Below, one piece after another: positions 24,388-31,169 of a stretch of DNA of 64,000 nt. The stretch lies in assembly GCA_025024175.1 (NCBI GenBank), contig QCXZ01000137.1:62150911-62214910 (forward strand). The letters are read 5' to 3'. Source of the DNA: Rhyzopertha dominica. Its lineage: Eukaryota; Arthropoda; Insecta; Coleoptera; Bostrichidae. The position numbers and the translations under genes are program-made. Under the pieces are notes generated by a model. The model made no database searches. It was not told the origin of the DNA and saw nothing but the letters and a program-made list of their open reading frames with translations. The stretch's first letter is position 1; the number at the start of each line of letters is the position of its first letter.

Positions 24388-24655
24388 ATTAGCGACCCCC
24401 GTTTGAATAAGGTACTGCTTGCATACAAAGGTATGGGGAGGGCGGGACGTTTAAATGAAACTAGAGTGATGAACTAATTTACTTTATTGAGTAAATACAA
24501 AATGATTAAGTAAAAACATAGGTGTTCTTTAAGCACAATATGTCTATATAATTCCTAATAGGTGGTATGTGCAACAGCTCTGGCTGTTCCTCTTCCTCTT
24601 CTTTGGAAGTTTCATTGGTCTAGACAATGATAACGATTCCGACATCTACTAATCT

Positions 24656-24858
24656 TTATGTTAGTTTTCTCACATCTCCGCTGAGCGGGGAGTACTCGAA
24701 TATTCTGTCGTGCAGCAATAAACAGAACGCTGACGTATTGGCTGGTATACCACCATTTCCCGTTTCAAACTCCAACTTGATATCAATAGAACCTGCCTTT
24801 ATCTGTTCATTTTGATGACGGCAATCAATTACAGTAATTGGAGCTATATTCTTAAAAT
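24656..24858 (-). pseudogene. Duplicated 3' end of major capsid gene in left TIR
   Basis: On the minus strand this equals the last 67 codons and stop of the capsid gene at 29961-31169, with one Val-to-Ala change visible. It has no start or 5' part and cannot make capsid protein. It ends exactly where the integrase stub begins, which shows that right-end sequence replaced left-end sequence here. Confidence 0.92.
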
Positions 24859-25022
24859 ACTGTCAGCAGATAACGGAACCCTTTATTGTCGGAGGCATAC
24901 GGTTGCATTTCAACCAAATCAGCTTGCCAGAGATCAAAAAGTCCTTTCACTATCACTGTACGTCGCTTAAAATTACGACGTGGCCGAGTATGTAGCTCGT
25001 TCACCAGTTGAACTTTACTCAT
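24852..25022 (-). pseudogene. Polinton integrase, 5' stub (56 codons)
   Basis: An ATG at 25022 (in-frame TAA nine bases upstream) opens a peptide with NELHTRPRRNFKRR followed by the start of the rve core: LWQADLVEMQPY and KGFRYLLTV. The Asp in QADLVEM is the first residue of the D,D-35-E triad. The frame then runs into the TIR and stops at once. A full Polinton integrase has several hundred residues, with the other two acidic residues and a C-terminal domain that are missing here. In a complete element it would insert the DNA and create the 6-bp duplication, so it must have been supplied in trans. Fibre-like and DUF8207 genes lie upstream on the same strand. Confidence 0.88.
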
Positions 25023-25068
25023 TTCGATTTATTCAGAAAATAACCGTAAAACTGAATACAATGCGTAT

Positions 25069-25500
25069 TTATGAAGTGCGAAGTTTTTTATTACTAAGTT
25101 GTTCACCGACAGATTTCGGAAGTATACTGCTACCTTCTGGTTGTGGTTTATGGGGTACGTCAGATATGTCATTATTTTCAATGGGCAACGATTTATTTGC
25201 ATTCGTTATTTCACCGCTCGTATTTAATCTTTTTGACAGAGCAGCTAACGATTCAATTTTCTTCTCCAAGAAGTAAACGTTTTTTCGCAGTTCCCCTTTT
25301 AATGCATTGAACGTTTCGTCAACAAACTCCTTAGTAACTGCATCTTCCGGATTTAAAGGTTTGGCCAAGTTGCATATGCGTTTCTTTTGCACATCAATAT
25401 TTCCATCGGATGTTAGTACGTATCCAAAAGTAAGAGGCGATGAATGAGAAGGTTGTGCACCTTCAGAGCTGATGGCGCGTCCAAACTTATCAATACCCAT
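25069..25500 (-). CDS. Fibre-like / coiled-coil virion protein (putative)
   Basis: This 143-residue protein starts MGIDKFGRAI. Residues 33-61 (GNIDVQKKRICNLAKP, then DAVTKEFVD) match the register-forming motif found before the stalks of many phage and viral tail fibres, where sequences like N-x-KI-x-NL-x-P...DA-x-x-KxYVD trimerise. Residues 62-92 have heptad character. The C-terminus is polar and Pro-rich with no recognisable head domain. Gene position, leftward between integrase and the DUF8207 gene, fits an accessory virion gene. The fibre function is inferred from the motif; a structural scaffold is an alternative. Confidence 0.6.
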   Translation of the reverse strand: MGIDKFGRAISSEGAQPSHSSPLTFGYVLTSDGNIDVQKKRICNLAKPLNPEDAVTKEFVDETFNALKGELRKNVYFLEKKIESLAALSKRLNTSGEITNANKSLPIENNDISDVPHKPQPEGSSILPKSVGEQLSNKKLRTS

Positions 25501-25535
25501 GTTAGAAATGAAACGTAAAGAACGTTTTGCACAAT

Positions 25536-26447
25536 TTAAATGATAACATTGGTCTCTCTTAACTCTTCCAATATAGAAGTGATTTCATTTGAATGATTAT
25601 TATGGCCGGCTTCTTGAGATGCAAGTAAGAGTTTCAATCTAGCAACCAATTCGTTCGGATCATCCCAATACACGTAATCTAACTTATTTTTTGAATATTT
25701 CATTAATCCTGAACCGGTAGGCGGTAGAGAACCTTTAAGCTTTAAAAGATTCATTATCAGTTTATATTTGTGACTTTTGTTTCCAGCATACTGCAATGAT
25801 TTGTCATAATTACGATGTATAGCTCCGCTTCTCTGGACAATATCCAAATATGAATCAACGTCATCTTCCGTATACAACTTCTCTGAAGGGTAACGAGAAA
25901 AGATAAGCTCCTGCAAACCAGATGTTAGGGGATAACTCTTGCCGTCTACTAGAGCATTAGAGTCAATTACTGCAAATGACGAATCACCAATTTTCCAAGC
26001 TAACTTCTTTGTATCATAACGTGGTCCGTATTTAGAATCGTAATTACTATCTAGCTTTATCGAATCCATAAATCTATTGGTATTAAATTCTAAAACATCT
26101 GAAGATGTTCTTGAATAGTCTTGGAAACTAAGATCGGGTTCGACTAGCGACGAAGCAGCCTCGTCAAAACTGTCGGGTTCACTTCTAGAGTCTTCGTCCG
26201 AGTCAAAGGTTGTATGAAAACTTGCATTTTGCTCGTGCTTTTCTGTCTTCAATTTACCCGCGAGCGCATCTGGCAAGTGCTGAATTTGCTGAGGTAGATC
26301 GGACAGTTTCTTGAGCGGTGTTGTTATAGGCTGAAAAACTCTCTCTAGGTCAGCCTCAATTTCGCTTCTTCCCTTCTTTAAGGCTGCATACTTTTTACGA
26401 ATGACATTGCGAGTTTGAATAATTTTCTTAACCGTATCTGGATCCAT
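25536..26447 (-). CDS. DUF8207-type Polinton protein
   Basis: I chose the ATG at 26447 (MDPDTVKK), giving 303 residues; the frame upstream lacks another ATG. Residues 1-60 are charged and helical, 70-115 acidic and low-complexity. The conserved block spans about 138-302: YGPRYD, PLTSGLQELIF, YTEDD, AGNKSHKYK, YVYWDDPNELVARLKLL and NEITSILEEL. This block matches proteins annotated as DUF8207 that accompany Polinton-type capsid genes in insects and cnidarians; the assignment is from memory. Its job is unknown. Because it persists beside virion genes in an element without polymerase, a structural or assembly role is plausible. It lies 35 bp upstream of the fibre-like gene on the same strand. Confidence 0.75.
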   Translation of the reverse strand: MDPDTVKKIIQTRNVIRKKYAALKKGRSEIEADLERVFQPITTPLKKLSDLPQQIQHLPDALAGKLKTEKHEQNASFHTTFDSDEDSRSEPDSFDEAASSLVEPDLSFQDYSRTSSDVLEFNTNRFMDSIKLDSNYDSKYGPRYDTKKLAWKIGDSSFAVIDSNALVDGKSYPLTSGLQELIFSRYPSEKLYTEDDVDSYLDIVQRSGAIHRNYDKSLQYAGNKSHKYKLIMNLLKLKGSLPPTGSGLMKYSKNKLDYVYWDDPNELVARLKLLLASQEAGHNNHSNEITSILEELRETNVII

Positions 26448-26514
26448 TTTTATCTCCTGTATTGTTGTGGTTTTTAACAACTGCACAAACAGCTAACTGC
26501 TGATCGGATTTATT

Positions 26515-26902
26515 AGAACAGCCTGATCACTGATCTTTTGGAACAGCCTGATCACTGATCTTTTGGAACGGTCTGATCACTGATCTTTTGGAACGGTCTG
26601 ATCACTGATCTGTTGGAACAGCTTGATCACTATTCTGTTGGAACAGCGTGATCACTGATCTGTTTTAACAGCTTGTTCACTGATCTGTTCGAACAACTGA
26701 TCACTGATCTGTTCGAACAACTGATCACTGATCTGTTGGAACAGCCGATCACTGATCTGTTGGAACATCCGATCACTGATCTGTTAGAACAGCTGATCAC
26801 TGATCTGTTGGAACAGCTGATCACTGATCTGTTGGAACAGCTTGATCGCTTATCTGTTGGAACAGCTTGATCACTGTTGGAATAGTCTGATCACTGATAC
26901 AG
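26515..26902. repeat. Tandem array of 24-25-bp units with TGATCA core
   Basis: About 16 units of the form GAACAGC(T)TGATCACTGATCTGTTG separate the DUF8207 and ATPase genes. Early units are 25 bp and later ones 24 bp, which keeps a short reading frame open on both strands by chance. Each unit holds a near-palindrome TGATCAcTGATC. The spurious peptides across it are repetitive and unlikely to be genes. Confidence 0.92.
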
Positions 26903-26971
26903 TATTATTACCTGTTTGATCAGGTCCTCGTTTGAAGAGTGACTGACTGTGCATTTCGTTAACCTTACTAT

Positions 26972-27664
26972 TTATATAAGAATAAAGGTATCAAATCCTT
27001 TACGATATCGTCCCTCATCCATGGGAACGTCTTTATTGATAACCAGAAATCCATATTTGTTTTTCCAACACTCTGTGCATATTTCCCTAAATTGTTGGAA
27101 AGACATATCCGTGTTGACATGGTCATCATAGATATGTTTAATATTTAAAATATCACAGACGTACACTATGAGCAAGTTGGCGTTTTCTCTAATTAGATGT
27201 TTTGGAATGTGTGTATATGACTGACCTAAATAAAAACTGTCAATATTTCTATGTCGTCCCATGCAAAAATAATCCCTCATATGCTGCTGTTTCTGACAAG
27301 CCACGTCATCAAAAATAAAAACAGAGTTCGGTTTCGCTTCATCAGGTGGAATAACTTCATCGTGCTCTGAAAATGTGTAATATCCAACGCCTTTGACCCC
27401 AGAAAGCAAGTTTCGAAGGTAGTTATATTTTGGCTGATAGAGCGTCTTTGAGTAAACATAAACGTTTTCAAATTTTAATCCGTTGGGATGTTCTAGTAAA
27501 TTTATCAGCAAATTCGTTTTTCCACAGTTTGAGGGACCCACAATTAGTGCCCGTATTGTGTTAGGCAAGAGTTTGCTGTGTCTGCAAGGTCGTTTGTTGT
27601 CCACATTGAAATTCTCCTCTATGTTCGAAACAGGTAACTTTTCTTGTTGTCGGAACAAGCGCAT
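26972..27664 (-). CDS. Packaging ATPase (FtsK/HerA, A32-like)
   Basis: The 230-residue protein starts at an ATG at 27664. Walker A is VGPSNCGKT (residues 42-50), Walker B SVFIFDDVA (114-122), and a downstream YLGQSYTHIPKHLIREN (145-161) provides the polar sensor-like motif. Size and motifs match the genome-packaging ATPases of Polintons, adintoviruses and virophages, relatives of poxvirus A32. It would drive DNA into the capsid made by the rightward genes. It is transcribed leftward from a 109-bp divergent region shared with the PLA2 gene. All catalytic motifs look intact. Confidence 0.92.
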   Translation of the reverse strand: MRLFRQQEKLPVSNIEENFNVDNKRPCRHSKLLPNTIRALIVGPSNCGKTNLLINLLEHPNGLKFENVYVYSKTLYQPKYNYLRNLLSGVKGVGYYTFSEHDEVIPPDEAKPNSVFIFDDVACQKQQHMRDYFCMGRHRNIDSFYLGQSYTHIPKHLIRENANLLIVYVCDILNIKHIYDDHVNTDMSFQQFREICTECWKNKYGFLVINKDVPMDEGRYRKGFDTFILI

Positions 27665-27773
27665 TTTATCAACTGTTTAAAAAATAAATAGGAGCATCCA
27701 TTTAAAGAAAACTTAGTGTGTAACGAAACACGCATGTGTGAACAACAACAGCAACAACGATCTCTGTGTAAAG
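27665..27773. promoter_or_regulatory. Divergent promoter region between ATPase and PLA2 genes
   Basis: The only gap between the leftward and rightward gene blocks. It is AT-rich, with a TATA-like TTTAAAAAATAAATA at about 27676-27690. Position makes it the likely shared promoter region; no element was proven. Confidence 0.45.
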
Positions 27774-28622
27774 ATGCCAAAAAAAATTTCAAAGTCCAGG
27801 ATTAATCGTCGTTCTGGTACTCAAGGGACAGGACTTCTAAATAAACTTATTGATCGTTTGCCATTCGAAGCGCATTTTCCTCATTATTCTTATTGTGGCC
27901 CTGGAACGAAATTGCAGGAAAGACTTAAGCGTGGAGACCCGCCCCTTAACCCTTTAGACGCCGCATGTAAAGAACACGACATTGCCTACTCGCAAACGAA
28001 AGATACGCGCGCTAGAAATCAAGCCGACCTGATACTCGCTGAGAAGGCCTGGCAACGAGTTTTAGCCAAGGATTCTAAATTAGGCGAAAAAATACCTGCT
28101 TGGCTCGTGGCTAACGCGATGAAAACCAAAGCAAAACTCGGGATGGGAATGAAAACAGATCAACAGCCCAAAGTTAAGGATTCCAAATCTCAGGATAATA
28201 AGAAAGCTGCAAAAGAAGAAATTTCTTTGCTTGATATCATAAAAAGAACAAAAACTGCTTTGAAACTGAAGAAGCCTACAAATTTAGATGATGCAATCGA
28301 ACTTGCGCTCTCGGAAGCAAAAAGATGTGTAGCGGGAAAACGTGCAAAGCTACTCCGGACACGCGTCATTCGAATTCCAAAGACTGGCGGCATATTACCA
28401 GCGCTCTTGCCTATTTTCGCAGCTCTTACGTCAATAGGAAGTATTGCGTCTGGAGCAGCCAGCGTTGCCAAGGCAGTGAATGAAGCAAAAAATGCACGTC
28501 AACAGTTGGCTGAAAGCGAACGTCACAATAAAACCATGGAAGCAATCGCAATTGGAAAAGGCCTGTACCTCAAACCATATAAGAAGGGTTTAGGACTTTT
28601 TTTAAGACCAAAAAACTTCTAA
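27774..28622 (+). CDS. PLA2 / adenovirus pX-like virion protein
   Basis: The ATG at 27774 (MPKKISKSR) gives 282 residues; the frame upstream has only a GTG. Residues 37-100 form a parvovirus-VP1-type phospholipase A2: calcium loop YCGPGT (40-45) and catalytic HD in KEHDIAYS (68-69), both complete. In parvoviruses this enzyme breaches endosomal membranes. A Lys-rich linker follows. Residues 197-238 read RVIRIPKTGGILPALLPI and a small-residue-rich hydrophobic helix, like the membrane-active part of adenovirus core protein pX. The C-terminus GKGLYLKPYKKGLGLFLRPK looks conserved. Its last codons include two slippery heptamers leading into the -1 protease frame. Adintoviruses carry PLA2 and pX-like homologues, which supports a virion entry or core role. 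Confidence 0.88.
   Translation: MPKKISKSRINRRSGTQGTGLLNKLIDRLPFEAHFPHYSYCGPGTKLQERLKRGDPPLNPLDAACKEHDIAYSQTKDTRARNQADLILAEKAWQRVLAKDSKLGEKIPAWLVANAMKTKAKLGMGMKTDQQPKVKDSKSQDNKKAAKEEISLLDIIKRTKTALKLKKPTNLDDAIELALSEAKRCVAGKRAKLLRTRVIRIPKTGGILPALLPIFAALTSIGSIASGAASVAKAVNEAKNARQQLAESERHNKTMEAIAIGKGLYLKPYKKGLGLFLRPKNF
28598..28616 (+). promoter_or_regulatory. Candidate -1 ribosomal frameshift signals (two slippery heptamers)
   Basis: In the PLA2 reading frame T TTT TTA lies at 28598-28604 and A AAA AAC at 28610-28616. Both are classical X XXY YYZ slip sites in the correct register, placed 4-8 codons before the PLA2 stop. A -1 slip enters the protease frame, which is open from 28583 and has no ATG. 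A weak stem (AGTGT 28622-28626 with GCACT 28640-28644) starts 5 nt downstream. No strong pseudoknot was identified. Confidence 0.55.
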
Positions 28623-29002
28623 GTGTACTGCCGGATCGAGCACTCAATGAATACGACTTGTACAAATTTGCTAAGAAAATTCCTAATTTTCGAGGTGTGT
28701 ACATGTTGGACGAATTGCCTTTACGGCCACGCCGTCGCAAAGAATGTGCAATCATCAACTTGAATAAATCTAACGAATCCAGCAGTCACTGGGTAGCAAC
28801 ATATTATAATAAAGACAAGAATCAGTGCCTCTACTTTGACAGTTTCGGGAACCTGAGACCGCCCAAGGAAATTGTAAAGTATCTAGGAGAAGGTGTGCAG
28901 TACAACTATGATAGATATCAGAGTGATAATACTGTAATATGCGGTCATTTATGTTTATTATTTTTATATCATTGTACCTATAAATCAGGCGACTTGAAAT
29001 AA
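28622..29002 (+). CDS. Adenain-like cysteine protease (PRO)
   Basis: The conserved part shows the catalytic set of the Ulp1/adenovirus protease family: His in SSSHWVA, Asp in YFDSFG, Gln in RYQSDN and Cys in VICGHLCL. FRGVYMLDELP precedes it, as in Polinton proteases. The frame is open from 28583, overlapping the PLA2 gene, and holds no ATG until inside the conserved FRGV(Y)M motif; starting there would cut into the fold. Start is therefore unresolved: -1 frameshifting from PLA2, a non-ATG start (TTG at 28658) or splicing. The coordinate given is the first codon after the PLA2 stop. The stop codon lies within an AATAAA at 28998-29003. The enzyme should mature virion proteins. Confidence 0.85.
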   Translation, partial: SVLPDRALNEYDLYKFAKKIPNFRGVYMLDELPLRPRRRKECAIINLNKSNESSSHWVATYYNKDKNQCLYFDSFGNLRPPKEIVKYLGEGVQYNYDRYQSDNTVICGHLCLLFLYHCTYKSGDLK

Positions 29003-29031
29003 ATGTATTCAGTTTGACTGTGTGCTTTATC

Positions 29032-29715
29032 ATGTCAAGAATCCTTAGTTTTTCGGGCAACGAGTCCTCGTTGACAGCCAACTATTTTCCTCCGATAGAC
29101 CTGACAACACCGTACGAATGCGGTTTAGTGAGCCTCTTTACGTATAATAGTATTCCGAATGTCGACGAAAGCAACAATCTGTTTCACGTTGGCAATCAAA
29201 CTATAGTATTGGCAGAAGGAGCTTACGAACTGGAAGCTATTGCAGAGTACATTGAAACTTACTTAAGAGAAAAAAAGAGTAATATTATAGTCAATATTCG
29301 CGCAAACACGAATACATTGAGGACTGAAGTCAAAAGCACTCATCCTGTATATTTTAACAAAGAACGTTCGATTGGTTCTCTTTTGGGATTTAGTAAGCGC
29401 ATCATAGAGCCCAACAAAATGGTAGAGTCTGATTTACCTGTCAATATAAATAGGGTTAATTCCATTCGCGTAGAATGTAATATTATTACCGGAGCTTACC
29501 ACAATAATAGACTTGTTCACACTCTGCACGAATTCTCCCCCAACGTTTTGCCTGGCTACAAGATTAACGAGGTGCCAAAGAATATTATTTACTTACCTGT
29601 AAACGGAACTTGTATTAACTCCGTTACTGTCAGACTGGTAGATCAAGATGGAAAAGATCTCAACTTTCGAAATGAAAAAATTACGATTATTTTACATTTG
29701 AGACCGTCTACCTAG
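29032..29715 (+). CDS. Penton-like minor capsid protein (single jelly roll)
   Basis: The ATG at 29032 (MSRILSFSG) yields 227 residues; a TTG lies six codons upstream. The N-terminal part (YFPPIDL...YECGLVSLFTYNSIPNV) and the C-terminal block (NIITGAYHNN, LHEFSPNVLPGYKINEVP, then LVDQDGKDLNFRNEKITI) match the minor capsid or penton proteins of Polintons and adintoviruses. In those particles this protein forms the fivefold vertices. It follows the protease by 29 bp and precedes the small basic ORF and the major capsid gene, all on the plus strand. No damage is visible. Confidence 0.82.
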   Translation: MSRILSFSGNESSLTANYFPPIDLTTPYECGLVSLFTYNSIPNVDESNNLFHVGNQTIVLAEGAYELEAIAEYIETYLREKKSNIIVNIRANTNTLRTEVKSTHPVYFNKERSIGSLLGFSKRIIEPNKMVESDLPVNINRVNSIRVECNIITGAYHNNRLVHTLHEFSPNVLPGYKINEVPKNIIYLPVNGTCINSVTVRLVDQDGKDLNFRNEKITIILHLRPST

Positions 29716-29796
29716 ACTGTTATATAAGGTTTTGTCCACAACCAGTCATGTTAGTAAGCTGTTTGACTTTAACAGAGTCAGAGATAAAGAAGAGTC

Positions 29797-29964
29797 ATGC
29801 TTATTTTTAATAAATATACACCAAAGACGACTACACCGATTAGTTGTGACTTAGGTGTGCAACGATCAACAAGCAGATTGAAACGAGCTGCACCAAGGCG
29901 TTTAACGAAGGAAAATAGACAGTTCTTGAAATCGTTGGGACTAACGGTACTTTCACAAAAATGA
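29797..29964 (+). CDS. Small basic protein overlapping the capsid start
   Basis: An ATG at 29797 gives 55 residues ending in a TGA whose bases overlap the capsid ATG (ATGA at 29961-29964). The peptide is strongly basic in its second half (RSTSRLKRAAPRRLTKEN) and ends RQFLKSLGLTVLSQK. Lengths and position, directly before the major capsid gene, suggest a real virion or DNA-binding protein rather than chance. I have a vague memory of similar short LTxxNxxFLKSLG peptides in relatives but cannot name a family. Function unknown. Confidence 0.6.
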   Translation: MLIFNKYTPKTTTPISCDLGVQRSTSRLKRAAPRRLTKENRQFLKSLGLTVLSQK

Positions 29965-31169
29965 ACTATCTACTGGACATCACAGAGCTTCCTCGCTTTG
30001 ACGAGACAATAATCAAAAAGGAGTATCATACGTATTCGCCGTATATAGAGTCATACAATCCAAGTGACACCATCCAAATCTGTGTTCATCATCAAGACTT
30101 GGTTTTGTTACCGTCAGAAAGTTTCTTGTACGTTGAAGGAACTTTGACAGATGAGAATGATGCTGCGGTGAATACAATTAAACTTACCAACAACTGTGCT
30201 GCTTTCATGTTTGAGGAAATTCGCTACGAATTAAATGCAATCGAAATAGATCGTACCAAAAACGTTGGTATTTCTACGTCTTTAAAAAATTACGTTTCTC
30301 TAAGTCCAAGTGAAAGCGATGCCCTTCTTAATGCAGGCTGGAATTTAAAAGACGACCGGTTGTTATCAGCAGAAAACGGAAAGTTTAACTTTTGCATACC
30401 GTTGAATAAGTTGCTTGGATTCGCTGAAGACTACAAGAAGATTATACCAAACGCTAAACACGAACTGATACTGATAAGAGCGAAAACAGATGAAAACAGT
30501 GTAAAAACTGCTCTTGCAAGGTACAAGTTTAATATTAAGAAAATCAACTGGAAAGTGCCTCATATTACACTTAATGATGCAGAACGTCTCAAGTTGTATG
30601 AGACTATTCAGAGCGATCTGTCGATTCAAATCAGCTTTCGAAGCTGGGAACTTTATGAATTTCCCAACGTGCCGCAGTCGACATCGAATATTTGGCGTGT
30701 GAAAACTTCTAACCAGTTGGAAAAGCCGCGATTTGTGATTTTTGCTTTGCAAACAAACAAGTTGTATAATCTTAGAGAAAATCCTAGCGAATTCAGTACA
30801 TGCAGACTAAACAATGTGAAAGTCCATCTTAATTCTCAAGTATTCCCGTACGAAAATTTGCACGTTTCCTTTGATGAAAATCGCTACGCCTTATTGTATT
30901 ACATGTACAGTAAGTTTCAAGAGGCTTACTACGGTGAGAACCCATGTCCTTTGCTAGATCCTTCAAATTTTAAGAATATAGGTCCAATTACTGTAATTGA
31001 TTGCCGTCATCAAAATGAACAGATAAAGGCAGGTTCTATTGATATCAAGTTGGAGTTTGAAACGGGAAATGGTGGTATACCAGCCAATACGTCAACGTTC
31101 TGTTTATTGCTGCACGACAGAATATTCGAGTACTCCCCGCTCAGCGGAGATGTGAGAAAACTAACATAA
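29961..31169 (+). CDS. Major capsid protein (double jelly roll)
   Basis: This 402-residue protein has the features of Polinton/adintovirus major capsid proteins found in insects and cnidarians: SESFLYVEGTL, then FMFEEIRYELNAIEIDRTKN and VGISTSLKNYVSLS, with ITVIDCRHQNEQIKAGSIDI and FETGNGGIPANTSTFCLLLH near the C-terminus. Family members form pseudo-hexameric capsomers from two jelly rolls. The reading frame is intact. The last 67 codons lie in the right TIR and are duplicated antisense in the left TIR. The start overlaps the small basic ORF (ATGA). A polyadenylation signal AATAAA lies at 31335-31340 in the TIR. Confidence 0.88.
   Translation: MNYLLDITELPRFDETIIKKEYHTYSPYIESYNPSDTIQICVHHQDLVLLPSESFLYVEGTLTDENDAAVNTIKLTNNCAAFMFEEIRYELNAIEIDRTKNVGISTSLKNYVSLSPSESDALLNAGWNLKDDRLLSAENGKFNFCIPLNKLLGFAEDYKKIIPNAKHELILIRAKTDENSVKTALARYKFNIKKINWKVPHITLNDAERLKLYETIQSDLSIQISFRSWELYEFPNVPQSTSNIWRVKTSNQLEKPRFVIFALQTNKLYNLRENPSEFSTCRLNNVKVHLNSQVFPYENLHVSFDENRYALLYYMYSKFQEAYYGENPCPLLDPSNFKNIGPITVIDCRHQNEQIKAGSIDIKLEFETGNGGIPANTSTFCLLLHDRIFEYSPLSGDVRKLT

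Larger units (their letters stand above)
23923..24858 (+). repeat. Left terminal inverted repeat
   Basis: It mirrors 30967-31900 on the opposite strand. Visible differences are a GT insertion near 24525 and about four substitutions. Besides terminal hairpin, iteron and 69-bp repeats it contains, antisense, the last 67 codons of the major capsid gene. Similarity ends abruptly at 24858, inside the integrase reading frame. Confidence 0.95.

Noticed and set aside
24150..24392. 80-codon ORF in each Polinton TIR
   Set aside because: No ATG; it only tracks a 69-bp tandem DNA repeat whose length is a multiple of three.
24627..24815. 62-codon plus-strand ORF in left TIR (mirrored at 31010-31198)
   Set aside because: It is antisense to the capsid gene end; open by chance.
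26630..26870. Peptides of repeated SCSNRSVI / TDLLEQLI type
   Set aside because: Both strands are open because 24-bp units preserve frame; a by-product of the tandem array.
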